Source: Aliarcobacter cryaerophilus ATCC 43158 (lineage in GTDB: Bacteria > Campylobacterota > Campylobacteria > Campylobacterales > Arcobacteraceae). Taken from it: a stretch of DNA of 64,000 nt. Shown in pieces: positions 35,356 to 44,182 of the stretch (within the stretch, counting starts at the first letter, position 1; each line of letters starts with the position of its first letter). The notes beneath the pieces were generated by a model. The model was not told the origin of the DNA. It made no database searches and saw only the letters and a program-made list of their open reading frames with translations. The stretch is from the NCBI RefSeq assembly GCF_003660105.1, contig NZ_CP032823.1, positions 930,001 to 994,000 of the forward strand, written 5' to 3'. The position numbers and the translations under genes are program-made.

Positions 35356-36012
35356 ATGATAAGCTCAAACTACGATGTTTTAATATTGAAAACAAATGCA
35401 AACAATATTTTAGAAAAAAATATAGACAATATATTTTCAAATAGTGTTGAAAATATATTAAATAAAGATAAAAAAAGAGATGACTCATTAACTTTTTCAA
35501 ATATAAATGGAATTACACTAAAAGAGATTGATGAGCTTTTTGAAGATGTTGAGAAAAAAAATTTAGCAAAAAACCTTCGATTAACTACACTTTTTACAAA
35601 TGATTAAAAATTAGCAAATATTTTATTTGATACAGTTTTAGGAAAGACTTTTGATATTGGATTTGAGTATTTAAGTAATAAATATAGTGATAAAAATAAC
35701 TATTTAAAATCAAAAAATAGCTTTGGTTCTAGCTCTTTATTTGATTTACTTCATAAATCAATTGAATATAGATTAAATAGTTCAAACCAATCAAGTATAA
35801 AAAAAGAAGATTTAGATGATATTTTACTTGAATTAAACTCTTTTGATTTTATAAGTGTTTTATATTCAAATTCAAAAAAAGGCTCAAATAAGTATAAAAA
35901 TGAGGAAAAATACTCTTTTTTATATAAAAATTATGAATTAGAATATAAAAATATAATGGAAAAATATCAAGATTTAGATAAAAAAAATCTTGATATTATA
36001 AAACAGTTTTAA
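35356..36012 (+). pseudogene. Gene of unknown function interrupted by one in-frame TAA
   Basis: The first 83 codons (MISSNYDVLILKT...) end at TAA 35605-35607, but the same frame stays open for another 134 codons to a TAA at 36010-36012, with no ATG until 35976. The downstream part reads like real protein (ILFDTVLGKTFDIGFEYLS, then a Lys/Asp/Glu-rich tail). A single change, for example CAA to TAA, would explain this; the intact product would be about 218 residues. No family is recognised; it lacks a signal peptide or membrane segment. Alternatives are stop readthrough or a base error. The end overlaps the convergent gene at 36009 by 4 bp. Confidence 0.65.
35963..35997. terminator. Hairpin terminator embedded in the 3' end of the interrupted gene
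   Basis: A perfect 12-bp stem AATATCAAGATT (35963-35974) with AATCTTGATATT (35986-35997). On the minus strand it lies just past the gene ending at 36009 and is followed by TTT, so it can end the dnaJ-side transcript. Confidence 0.55.
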
Positions 36013-36605
36013 GATAAAGATGTAGTAAATTTAAGCTCTAGTTTTGTATCAAAATATACAGCTTTTATATTACTAGATATTTTTTCAGAACTCAAAACAC
36101 CTTGAAGTGTATTTAAAACATGCCAAAACTTATTATGGTATGGAATGTCTAGCTCTTTAATTCTTTTTTCTTTTATTACTTCCGCAATAGTTGCTATTGC
36201 AAAATAATAGAATATTTTATTTTTTGCTCTATTTACTCTATAGTTTTTCATTAAATCAAGATTTGAAAGAAATATATTTTTTTCTATATCACTTAAGTGT
36301 GGTCTTGAAATTATATTTTCTCTCTCTTCTTCTAAATGCTCTTTATATTTTTTTAGCTTATCTTCTATAGATTTTTCAATATTTGGAAAATATATTTCAA
36401 CAACTTTATATAGTTTGTCAATATTTGAATTATCAAGATTTATACTATTTGAATATTTATTTTTATTTGTTGTATATTCGTGATTTAATGCATTTAATAT
36501 TTCATAAACATAAGGTAAATAAATAAATTTATCATCTTTTCCTTGCTTAAAAGTAATTCCATGGTGGCTAATAACAGGTCTATATCCAACATATTCAAAT
36601 TTCAT
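36009..36605 (-). CDS. Uncharacterised protein downstream of dnaJ
   Basis: A 198-residue protein that I cannot assign to a named family. It has no signal peptide or membrane segment. It begins MKFEYVGYRPVISHHGITF, contains a charged, probably helical middle (about 75-110) and a compact conserved-looking C-terminal half (IFYYFAIATIAEVIKEKRIKEL then FWHVLNTLQGVL). It is 28 bp downstream of dnaJ on the same strand and may be co-transcribed, which hints at, but does not prove, a link to protein folding. Confidence 0.6.
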   Translation of the reverse strand: MKFEYVGYRPVISHHGITFKQGKDDKFIYLPYVYEILNALNHEYTTNKNKYSNSINLDNSNIDKLYKVVEIYFPNIEKSIEDKLKKYKEHLEEERENIISRPHLSDIEKNIFLSNLDLMKNYRVNRAKNKIFYYFAIATIAEVIKEKRIKELDIPYHNKFWHVLNTLQGVLSSEKISSNIKAVYFDTKLELKFTTSLS

Positions 36606-36633
36606 TTTTTGCTCCTTGTGTATATTTTACAAT

Positions 36634-37746
36634 TTATGAAAACCACTTCTTAACTTTATCAAACATTCCTTCAAATTTTATTTCAGAAGGAGTACTTTCT
36701 ACTCCAAAACTATCTTGAAGTTTTTCTAAAAGCTCTTTTTGTTCATTTGTTAAAGATTTTGGATACTCTATTTTTATTTGAACAATTAAATCTCCTTTTC
36801 CATATCCTTGAACACTTTTCACACCCTCATTTTTAAAAGTAAATTGTTGTTTATCTTTTACATTTTTCGGTATTTCAAGCTCTAATTCACCTTTTAGGCT
36901 AGGAATTTTTATTTTTGCTCCTAAAGCTACTTGAGTAAAGAAAATAGGGGCTTCAAAATATATATCATCATCATGTCTTACAAAGTGACTATCTTCTTTT
37001 ACTTTTGTTTGAAGATACAAATCTCCTCTTTGTCCATTTGGTGCTATATTTCCCTTATTTGAAACTCTTATTCTCATTCCATCATTTACACCTTCTGGAA
37101 TATCAACAGTGAAATTTCCTTTAATCTCTTCAAAACCATTTCCATTACAAGATTTACAAGAGTTTGCTTTTGATTGTCCACTACCACTACAAGTTGGACA
37201 TGTTTGTGCATATGTCATAAAACCTTGTCTTGTGTGAACTTGTCCAACTCCACCACAAGTTTTACAGTTTTCAATCTTACTATCTTTTGCACCAGTACCA
37301 TTACAAGGCTTACAAGCTGTTTTATATTTATAGTTTATCTCTTTTTTGCAACCAAATACTGCTTCATTAAACTCTAATTTAACTTCAACGGCAGTATCAA
37401 GATTATAGTTATAAGTTTTTCTCTCTTTTTTGCTATGATTTCTTGAAAAACCGAACATCTCTTCAAAAATAGAACCTAAATCATCAAAACCACCAAAACC
37501 AGAACTTCGTCCACCATGACCTTCTAAACCAGACTTTCCGTATCTATCATATAAAGATCTTTTATCATCATCGCTTAAGACTTGATAAGCTTCATTTATA
37601 GATTTAAATTTCTCTTCAGCTTCTTTGTCATTTGGGTTTTTATCAGGGTGATACTGCATAGCTAATTTTCTGTATGCTTTTTTTATTGTTGCTTTATCAG
37701 ATGTTTTTTCAATCTCTAAAAGCTCATAATAGTCAATTTCAATCAA
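36634..37746 (-). CDS. dnaJ: Chaperone DnaJ (Hsp40)
   Basis: A 370-residue type I J-protein. The J-domain (1-70) contains the HPD motif (MQYHPDKNPND). A Gly/Phe-rich region (about 72-95) and four zinc-binding repeats follow: CKPCNGTG, CKTCGGVG, CPTCSGSG and CKSCNGNG. The C-terminal substrate-binding domains have VDIPEGVNDGMRIRVSNKG. It stimulates DnaK ATPase and delivers unfolded clients. Neither dnaK nor grpE lies nearby, so this copy is separate from a main heat-shock operon. No heat-shock operator is evident in the 75 bp upstream. Confidence 0.95.
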   Translation of the reverse strand: MIEIDYYELLEIEKTSDKATIKKAYRKLAMQYHPDKNPNDKEAEEKFKSINEAYQVLSDDDKRSLYDRYGKSGLEGHGGRSSGFGGFDDLGSIFEEMFGFSRNHSKKERKTYNYNLDTAVEVKLEFNEAVFGCKKEINYKYKTACKPCNGTGAKDSKIENCKTCGGVGQVHTRQGFMTYAQTCPTCSGSGQSKANSCKSCNGNGFEEIKGNFTVDIPEGVNDGMRIRVSNKGNIAPNGQRGDLYLQTKVKEDSHFVRHDDDIYFEAPIFFTQVALGAKIKIPSLKGELELEIPKNVKDKQQFTFKNEGVKSVQGYGKGDLIVQIKIEYPKSLTNEQKELLEKLQDSFGVESTPSEIKFEGMFDKVKKWFS

Positions 37747-37821
37747 TTTTAATCTCCAAAAATATGTTAATTTTATAATAAAGTTATTATTTTATCCAAT
37801 TATTGATAAAACAATATTAAG

Positions 37822-38874
37822 TTAAAAAATATCTGTAGTCTTTCTTAGTCTTTCTTTATCAAAGTGAGTATAAATCCTGCTTGTATTTATATCTGCATGA
37901 CCTAAAGCTTCTTGAACAAGTATTAAATCATGGTGTTTTGAGTAAAGTAAAGTTGCAAAGCTATGACGTAGCATATGTGCTCCATTTTTCTCTTTTCTAA
38001 TACCAACACTTGTTAAAATACTTTCAACAATACGACTAATATAAGCTTGAGTTAATCGTTCACCTTTTTGATTACAAACCAAAATATCACTGTTGCAAAC
38101 TCTTTGAGTTAGCCAGTTTTGTAGTTCATGTTCAATAATATACTTTTTAATCATAACAACTCTTGGTTTATTTCCTTTTCCACGAATTTGAAGCATATAA
38201 ACATCTTTTTCATTAAAAATATCTTTTAATTTGAGATTTAACATCTCACTAACTCTAATTCCAGTATATATTATTATTTTTATTATAAGTCGATTTCTAT
38301 AAGCTGTATTATCAGAAAATTCAAAATTATTAATAGCAGATAAAAATCTATCAATCTCCTCTTTATTCATAAAAGAGGGGAGTTTTGAACCACTTTTTCC
38401 ACTTAATCCACCCCAATTTTTTAACTCTATTTTAAATAAATATGAGCTTCCATCTTGATTTTCATTTTGTTTATCTATGTACGAAAATAAAGATAGTAGG
38501 GCGATACGATGGTTTTTTTTAGAAGCATCTGATAGTGAACTAGTTTGGCTAGCTAAAAAATCACTTAACAACTCTTCATCAATCTCTTTAAGAGAAGCTA
38601 AACCTAAATTATTTGTATAGTTATATAGTTTTAAAAGAGGATTAAAATATGTATTTATTCCATTTAAGCCAATATTTCTAGCTTCTTTTACTAAAATATC
38701 AAGCTCTTCAATTGATTTTGTACCTTTTACTAAACTTTGAATAATAAAAGCTAGTTTATCTTTATTTGATACTTGTCGATTTGATAGACTTGTTAATTTA
38801 TATCTTATAAATCTCTCTATCCAAAAAAGCATACTATCTTTAAAACTGTTCTTAAAATCTAATTCATATCTCAT
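37822..38874 (-). CDS. xerH: XerH tyrosine recombinase for chromosome dimer resolution
   Basis: A 350-residue tyrosine recombinase. The N-terminal SAM-like core-binding domain spans about 85-160, and the catalytic domain about 170-345 with TGIRVSEML (Arg), HMLRHSFATLLY (HxLRH), ALGHADINTS (His) and RIYTHF (nucleophile Tyr). Length and the roughly 80-residue N-terminal extension match XerH of Helicobacter/Campylobacter rather than 300-residue XerC/D. It acts alone on a dif site at the terminus under FtsK control. A dif-like palindrome lies 61 bp upstream of its start, the arrangement known in this phylum. Confidence 0.88.
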   Translation of the reverse strand: MRYELDFKNSFKDSMLFWIERFIRYKLTSLSNRQVSNKDKLAFIIQSLVKGTKSIEELDILVKEARNIGLNGINTYFNPLLKLYNYTNNLGLASLKEIDEELLSDFLASQTSSLSDASKKNHRIALLSLFSYIDKQNENQDGSSYLFKIELKNWGGLSGKSGSKLPSFMNKEEIDRFLSAINNFEFSDNTAYRNRLIIKIIIYTGIRVSEMLNLKLKDIFNEKDVYMLQIRGKGNKPRVVMIKKYIIEHELQNWLTQRVCNSDILVCNQKGERLTQAYISRIVESILTSVGIRKEKNGAHMLRHSFATLLYSKHHDLILVQEALGHADINTSRIYTHFDKERLRKTTDIF

Positions 38875-38934
38875 ATAGAACCTTCTAAATATTAGGATTA
38901 ATTTATATGAGAGTATAGCAAAAGTGATATTAAT

Positions 38935-38967
38935 ATTAGTTTGAAAATTATAGTTTTCAATACTAAT
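38935..38967. other. dif: dif (difH-like) chromosome dimer resolution site
   Basis: A 33-bp imperfect palindrome just upstream of xerH. The left arm is ATTAGTTTGAAAA (38935-38947), the centre is TTATAG, and the right arm is TTTTCAATACTAAT (38954-38967). The reverse complement of the right arm is ATTAGTATTGAAAA, nearly identical to the left. Arm length, 6-bp centre and location fit a XerH target. Genes to the right are almost all minus and those to the left mostly plus, as expected where replication forks meet. Confidence 0.8.
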
Positions 38968-38987
38968 ATATTTTTGATTTACTCAAA

Positions 38988-39017
38988 ATAGAACATCTCT
39001 TAAAGTTAATGTTCTAT
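38988..39017 (-). terminator. Possible terminator of the che operon
   Basis: ATAGAACAT (38988-38996) pairs with ATGTTCTAT (39009-39017) around a 12-nt loop, 11 bp after the cheB stop. On the minus strand it is followed by TTTT. The hairpin is weak. Confidence 0.4.
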
Positions 39018-39027
39018 ATTAAATAAT

Positions 39028-40101
39028 TTATCTAACTTTACCTTTTGAAAAAGCTATTATATAATCAGCAATTTCATCTAAAGGAACTATATCTTTTACA
39101 GCTCCTGCTTGTATTGCTTTCATAGGCATTCCAAAAACAACACAAGTAGCTTCATTTTGTGCAACAGTATATGCTCCATTATCAAAAAGCTCTTTCATAG
39201 CAATTGTTCCATCATCTCCCATTCCTGTCATCATAACAGCCATAGCACTTCCCCCTACACTATTGTTTACAGATCTAAATAATACATCAACACTTGGTTT
39301 GTGCTGACTTACTTTCTTTGTATCAAGAAGTTTTGTTCTTAACTCATTTCCTACTTTTTCAATAGTTAAATGCATATTTCCAGGTGCCAAATAAGCATGT
39401 CCAAATTCTAGAATTTGACCATCTTTCGCTTCACAAACTTCAACAGCTGAATGATCATTTAATCTTAAAGCAAAAGAGTTTGAAAATCCATATGGAATAT
39501 GCTGTGTCATAACAATTGGTGGTAAATCAGATGGTAGCCTACTAAATACTTTCAATAAACTCTCAACCCCACCTGTTGATGAACCAATAGCTATTAGTTT
39601 TTGTCCTCCAAATTTTGCAGCTCTTAAAGGAATAACTTCATCTGGATGAACTTTATAATCGGGTGTTGGTGTTGGCTTATAATCTTTTTTTAAAGGAGCT
39701 GGTTTTTTTAGTGTATATCTTTTTAGTAAAAAAGTAAGGCTTAAAAGAGTATCTTTTATTCTTGATTCAAAAGATGCCATACTCTCTCCAGAGTTTGGTT
39801 TAGGAATAAATCCAACAGCACCATCATCAAAAATATCGCTTCCCCTTACGCTTTCTCCCGAAATTACAACTGCTGGCATAGAGTGAAGTCTCATTAAATT
39901 TCGTAAAAATGTAACTCCATCCATTTTTGGCATATTTATATCAATAGTAACTAAATCAGGTTCATACTCTTTGATTTTTTCTCTAGCTTCGTAAGCGTCA
40001 TTTGCAACTGCAACTACTTCAAATTCATCAATAGAGTTTATCATATCTTTTAAAATTCGTCTCATAGAGGCAGAATCATCAATTACTAATACCGTGTACA
40101 T
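39028..40101 (-). CDS. cheB: Chemotaxis protein-glutamate methylesterase CheB
   Basis: A 357-residue protein with an N-terminal receiver domain (1-120; DDSAS near residue 8 and the phospho-Asp in LVTIDINMPKMDG) and a C-terminal methylesterase domain (about 165-350). The catalytic Ser is in IGSSTGGVESL, the His in TQHIPYGFS and the Asp in TGMGDDG. It removes methyl groups from, and deamidates, chemoreceptors. Unlike the receiver-less CheB I recall from Campylobacter jejuni, this one can be phosphorylated by CheA. It is the last gene of the che operon. Confidence 0.93.
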   Translation of the reverse strand: MYTVLVIDDSASMRRILKDMINSIDEFEVVAVANDAYEAREKIKEYEPDLVTIDINMPKMDGVTFLRNLMRLHSMPAVVISGESVRGSDIFDDGAVGFIPKPNSGESMASFESRIKDTLLSLTFLLKRYTLKKPAPLKKDYKPTPTPDYKVHPDEVIPLRAAKFGGQKLIAIGSSTGGVESLLKVFSRLPSDLPPIVMTQHIPYGFSNSFALRLNDHSAVEVCEAKDGQILEFGHAYLAPGNMHLTIEKVGNELRTKLLDTKKVSQHKPSVDVLFRSVNNSVGGSAMAVMMTGMGDDGTIAMKELFDNGAYTVAQNEATCVVFGMPMKAIQAGAVKDIVPLDEIADYIIAFSKGKVR

Positions 40102-40121
40102 TTTTTATCCTAAAATATTTT

Positions 40122-40796
40122 TTAAAAAAGTTCAATTTCCATAGTTTGTTCAATTTTCTTATTATTTGTACCAAATAGCTCAACTGCACCTGTGTACTCT
40201 TTGATAACTGGAGCTTTAGAGATTTCAATTTGTAATGATTTCTCATTTGATAGAATTTTACTATCTGTTTCAGTTTTTTGAGTAACTTTAATAAAAGTTT
40301 CAAAGTTATCAGCAAGAAGTATCAATCTTCCATGCTCTCCTCTTACATGCTCAGATATTACCCTAAAACCTTCTTTATGACAAAACTCTTTTGCAAATTC
40401 AACATTTCTTGATCCTATTGAATTTTTTAGATTTAAATTCATAATATCAGCACCACCTGATATTTTAGCAACAATATCAGATTTTGAGCAACCTAACTTA
40501 TACATCTCATTTAACATAGCTTCAACTGAATATAGTCCATACTTCATATCATTTGAATTATCATTTGTATCAGGTAGTAAAAAGTGATTCATTGCTTTTA
40601 TCTTCTTTTTTCTATCATAAAACATTAAGGCAACACAAGAACCAAGAAGAGTTTTTAAGGCAATATCATCACTATCTGGAGTTACAGCAAACTCACCACC
40701 AATAACTGTATGAGTAGGAAAACCTTTTGTTTTTTGAGTTATTTTTGATAAAGATAGTTTTTCTATGTTCCCATCTTTTCTACCAATAGTAATCAT
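40122..40796 (-). CDS. cheD: Chemoreceptor glutamine deamidase CheD
   Basis: A 224-residue CheD. Motifs are LLGSCVALMFYD (catalytic Cys), AMNHFLLPD (catalytic His) and KISGGADIMN, followed by SIGSRNVEFAKEF. CheD deamidates Gln residues in receptor methylation helices and in some species is modulated by CheC. No CheC gene is seen here. A C-terminal tail of about 60 residues beyond the core is Lys/Glu-rich. It overlaps cheR by 4 bp and is 20 bp from cheB. Confidence 0.9.
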   Translation of the reverse strand: MITIGRKDGNIEKLSLSKITQKTKGFPTHTVIGGEFAVTPDSDDIALKTLLGSCVALMFYDRKKKIKAMNHFLLPDTNDNSNDMKYGLYSVEAMLNEMYKLGCSKSDIVAKISGGADIMNLNLKNSIGSRNVEFAKEFCHKEGFRVISEHVRGEHGRLILLADNFETFIKVTQKTETDSKILSNEKSLQIEISKAPVIKEYTGAVELFGTNNKKIEQTMEIELF

Positions 40797-41638
40797 ATTA
40801 AATCTTTCTCTTTAACAAAAATATTTTGCCCTACTCTTTTTACATAATGTATTAAATCTTGAGGATTTTCAGAGTGTCCTAGATATAAAGTTCCACCAAT
40901 TTTGAGGTGTTTAAATAGTTTTCTTAAAATATTATTTTGATCTTCTACTGAAAAATATATTAAAACATTTCTACAAAAAATTACATCAAATTGATGATTT
41001 GAAAAGGGATAACTATCATTGTTTAGATTCATTATATGAAAAGTTATCATTCTTTTTAACTCATCATTTACTTTTATTAAAACTTCTTCTCCTGATAAAT
41101 TTTTCTGTACTCTTCTTTTAAAATAGTTTTGAGGTTTAATCCAAGAGGGGAACTCTTTTGATGATTTCGAGTATCTATAAATTCCATCAGCTCCATATTG
41201 TAAAACACTAGTATCGATATCTGTTGCTATTATATTTGCTTTAATATTTGAAGATAGTGCCTTATTTGCTTCTGAGACAGTCATAGCAATAGAATAAGGC
41301 TCTTCTCCTGTTGAAGATGCTGAACACCAGATAGATATATTCTCTTTATTTTTTGAAAAAGTAGGAAGAACTCTATCTCTTAAATCTTCAAAATGAAACT
41401 CTTCTCTAAAAAAATGAGTTTTATTTGTAGTAAAAGTATTGATAAACTCTGTAACATTTATTCCTTTTTCAACAGATTCTAAAAGTTCCATAATATCACC
41501 ATAATTATTACAATTTCTTTTTAGTTTATCTATTCTATTTGAAATCATAATATCTTTATTCTCTGTAAGAGTAATTCCTGTTAGAGAATAAAGAAGTTTT
41601 TTTATTTTTTCATGTACATCTTGTGTTGTATATGCCAT
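40793..41638 (-). CDS. cheR: Chemotaxis protein methyltransferase CheR
   Basis: A 281-residue SAM-dependent methyltransferase. The N-terminal helical domain ends in TNKTHFFREEFHFEDL, the SAM-binding region has WCSASSTGEEPYSIAM, and ATDIDTSVL and FCRNVLIYF are family blocks. A beta-subdomain insert (about 180-205) is present, the part that binds receptor pentapeptides in enteric CheR, which agrees with the EWENF tail of the receptor at 22055. It methylates receptor Glu residues. The stop overlaps the cheD start. Confidence 0.93.
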   Translation of the reverse strand: MAYTTQDVHEKIKKLLYSLTGITLTENKDIMISNRIDKLKRNCNNYGDIMELLESVEKGINVTEFINTFTTNKTHFFREEFHFEDLRDRVLPTFSKNKENISIWCSASSTGEEPYSIAMTVSEANKALSSNIKANIIATDIDTSVLQYGADGIYRYSKSSKEFPSWIKPQNYFKRRVQKNLSGEEVLIKVNDELKRMITFHIMNLNNDSYPFSNHQFDVIFCRNVLIYFSVEDQNNILRKLFKHLKIGGTLYLGHSENPQDLIHYVKRVGQNIFVKEKDLI

Positions 41639-41647
41639 AATTATTTC

Positions 41648-43726
41648 TTAAGAGGCTCTTTTTGTTGCATTCATATCTTTTTCTATTTTAATTTGAGCAT
41701 CTATTATTCCTAAAACATCAAGAATAAGCCCAATACTTCCATCTCCTCTAACTGTTGCCGCACCAATTCCCTGAACACTTCTAAAGTTTTTATCAAGAGG
41801 TTTAACAACAACTTGGTGTTGATTTAAAAACTCATCAATAGATAGAGCAACTTTAGTATTTCCTGATTTTACAACTATTAACATACCATCTTCAAGTTTT
41901 TCAAAACTTTTTTTAAGCCCAAATAGTTGATGAAGTTTAACTACAGGAATAAACTCTTCTCTCAACATTAACAAATCTTGAGTTCCATCACCAATTTTTT
42001 TAATCATATTAGCTGTTGGTTGAAGTGATTCAACAATAGAACTAAGAGGTAAGATATATTTTTGATCCCCAACTCTTATATCAAGACCATCAAGAATTGC
42101 AAGAGTTAAAGGAAGCATAATTGTAATAACTGTACCTTTTCCTAATTCTGTATCAAGTTTAATTATTCCACCTAATTTATGAATATTTGTTTTTACAACA
42201 TCCATTCCAACACCACGACCTGAAATATCAGTTATTTGATCAGCTGTTGAAAGCCCTGCTCCAAAAATCAAAAGAGCTTTATCATTGTGAGACATACTAG
42301 CAAATTGATTTTCATCAATTTGACCTTTTTCTAGTGCTTTTTGAGCAACTTTTTCACTATCAACACCTTTTCCATCATCTTCAATTGTAATTATCATTTG
42401 ACCATTTGCTTGTTCTGCTGAAATACTAATAGTTCCTGTATCACTTTTGCCAGATTTTACTCTATCTTCAGGCATTTCAATACCATGGTCTAAAGAGTTT
42501 CTAATAATATGCATTAAAGGATCTGTTAATCCTTCAATCATAGCTTTATCTATTTCAACATTATCACCATAATGTTTAAATTCGACTTTTTTACCAAGTT
42601 TTTTAGATATATCACGTACTACTTTTGGGAATTTTGAGTAAATAGAATCCATAGGAACCATTCTAATACTCATAATACTATCTTGCATATCTCTAATATG
42701 TCTTTCAAGAAGTTCTAGTCTTTCTAAAACAGAACCTCTAGTTTTAGTCTCTTCGATAGTTGATGAAAATTGTGTAAGCATAGCATTTGTAATAACTAAG
42801 TCCCCAACATTATTCATTAATAAATCAATTTTATCAAGATTTACTCGGATACTATTATTATTATTTGATATAGATTTTTTCTCACCATCATCACTATTTT
42901 CTTTAACTCTTCTAGCAGTTGGTGCAGATGCTACTTCTTTTCTATTTTGAGTATCTATTTTATTATCATTAGAAATTTCAGATTCAATATCATTTGTTTC
43001 CATAACAGAATTTGGAGAAATTTTTTCCATACCATCAAAGAAACCAAAATTTTCTTTATTCTCATCAATTTTGAATTTATTATCATCTGTATTATTTGAT
43101 ATATTTTCAAGTTCTTCATCATAAAAGCCAATATTTTTATCATCAATATCATCATCTTCAAAAATACCAAAAGGCATATCTTTCATATCTCTTTGATTAT
43201 TTAAATCATCATTAAAGAAACCAAAGTGTTCTTTTTGATCAGAAATTTGATTATTTGTTTTTTCTAATACTGTAACATTTTGAGGAGCTGGTTCTTGTTT
43301 TAATTCAACTGTTTTAGTAGTAATGCTAGCATTTGAATATGCCCTAAGCTCTTCTAGTAAAGAAGTTGTTAGATCTTGAAATTTTTCTCTATTGATCTGG
43401 TTTGATACTTCTAATTCTAAAATTTCCTTCATTACATCAAGTCCATCTATTAAAGTTTCAGCCATCTCTGGTTTATATTCAATTTTATGACTTCTTAATT
43501 TGTCCATTAAGTTTTCAACATCATGTGTAAATTCAGCAAAAAAAGCTAATTCAACAGAAGCACCACTACCTTTTAATGTATGAACATCACGAAAAAGTTG
43601 TCCCATTTCATCATCTGTTAAACTTCCATTGTTTTCAGCAGCTAACAAAACATTATCAGCTGACTCAAAAAGCTCTGCTGCTTCCTCTAAAAACATTTCT
43701 CTATATTTTGAAATATCAAATGACAT
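41648..43726 (-). CDS. cheA: Chemotaxis histidine kinase CheA
   Basis: A 692-residue kinase: Hpt/P1 (about 1-105, phosphorylated His 49 in FRDVHTLKGSG), a long acidic linker (about 135-290) in place of a recognisable P2, dimerisation P3 (about 295-360), the HATPase P4 (LMHIIRNSLDHGIE, EDDGKGVD and ISGRGVGMDVV), and CheW-like P5 (about 545-680). There is no C-terminal receiver, unlike the CheAY of Campylobacter/Helicobacter. The linker holds four copies of an FGFF-like motif (residues 168, 186, 199 and 228). It phosphorylates CheY and CheB in response to receptors. Confidence 0.93.
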   Translation of the reverse strand: MSFDISKYREMFLEEAAELFESADNVLLAAENNGSLTDDEMGQLFRDVHTLKGSGASVELAFFAEFTHDVENLMDKLRSHKIEYKPEMAETLIDGLDVMKEILELEVSNQINREKFQDLTTSLLEELRAYSNASITTKTVELKQEPAPQNVTVLEKTNNQISDQKEHFGFFNDDLNNQRDMKDMPFGIFEDDDIDDKNIGFYDEELENISNNTDDNKFKIDENKENFGFFDGMEKISPNSVMETNDIESEISNDNKIDTQNRKEVASAPTARRVKENSDDGEKKSISNNNNSIRVNLDKIDLLMNNVGDLVITNAMLTQFSSTIEETKTRGSVLERLELLERHIRDMQDSIMSIRMVPMDSIYSKFPKVVRDISKKLGKKVEFKHYGDNVEIDKAMIEGLTDPLMHIIRNSLDHGIEMPEDRVKSGKSDTGTISISAEQANGQMIITIEDDGKGVDSEKVAQKALEKGQIDENQFASMSHNDKALLIFGAGLSTADQITDISGRGVGMDVVKTNIHKLGGIIKLDTELGKGTVITIMLPLTLAILDGLDIRVGDQKYILPLSSIVESLQPTANMIKKIGDGTQDLLMLREEFIPVVKLHQLFGLKKSFEKLEDGMLIVVKSGNTKVALSIDEFLNQHQVVVKPLDKNFRSVQGIGAATVRGDGSIGLILDVLGIIDAQIKIEKDMNATKRAS

Positions 43727-43749
43727 AATTTAAGTCTCCCCTTTTTGAT

Positions 43750-44118
43750 TTATCTACTTAGCACTATATTTACAGCTTTTAAAAGCTGATCTGGAACAAA
43801 AGGTTTAACAATCCAACCAGTAGCTCCTGCAAATTTACCTTTAGCTTTCATCTCATCACTTCTTTCAGTTGTTAAAACTAAAATTGGTGTTTTTAAATAT
43901 TGAGGAATTTTTCTAAGTTCACCAATTAAGGTTAAACCATCCATATTTGGCATATTAACATCTGTAATAATTAAATCAAAATTTGTATTTTTTGCCTTAG
44001 CTAGACCATCTACTCCATCAACTGCTTCAACCACATCTGTGTAACCACCCTCATTTAAAGCATAGTTTAACATGTCTCTGAGCATTGTAGAATCATCTAC
44101 TATTAAAAGTTTAGCCAT
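43750..44118 (-). CDS. cheY: Chemotaxis response regulator CheY
   Basis: A 122-residue stand-alone receiver. The acidic pair is DDS (residues 8-10), the phospho-Asp lies in LIITDVNMPNMDG, the switch Thr is in LVLTTE, and the conserved Lys is in GWIVKPF. It is first in the operon and 23 bp before cheA, so it is most likely the motor-binding CheY. An AAGGGGCT site precedes the start. The upstream hairpin near 44170-44189 is purely A-T and overlaps the pnp stop. Confidence 0.9.
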   Translation of the reverse strand: MAKLLIVDDSTMLRDMLNYALNEGGYTDVVEAVDGVDGLAKAKNTNFDLIITDVNMPNMDGLTLIGELRKIPQYLKTPILVLTTERSDEMKAKGKFAGATGWIVKPFVPDQLLKAVNIVLSR

Positions 44119-44182
44119 ATATGAGCCCCTTGATTTTATTCATTTTAAAATTTTTCCCATCGTAACACAAAATTAATTAATA

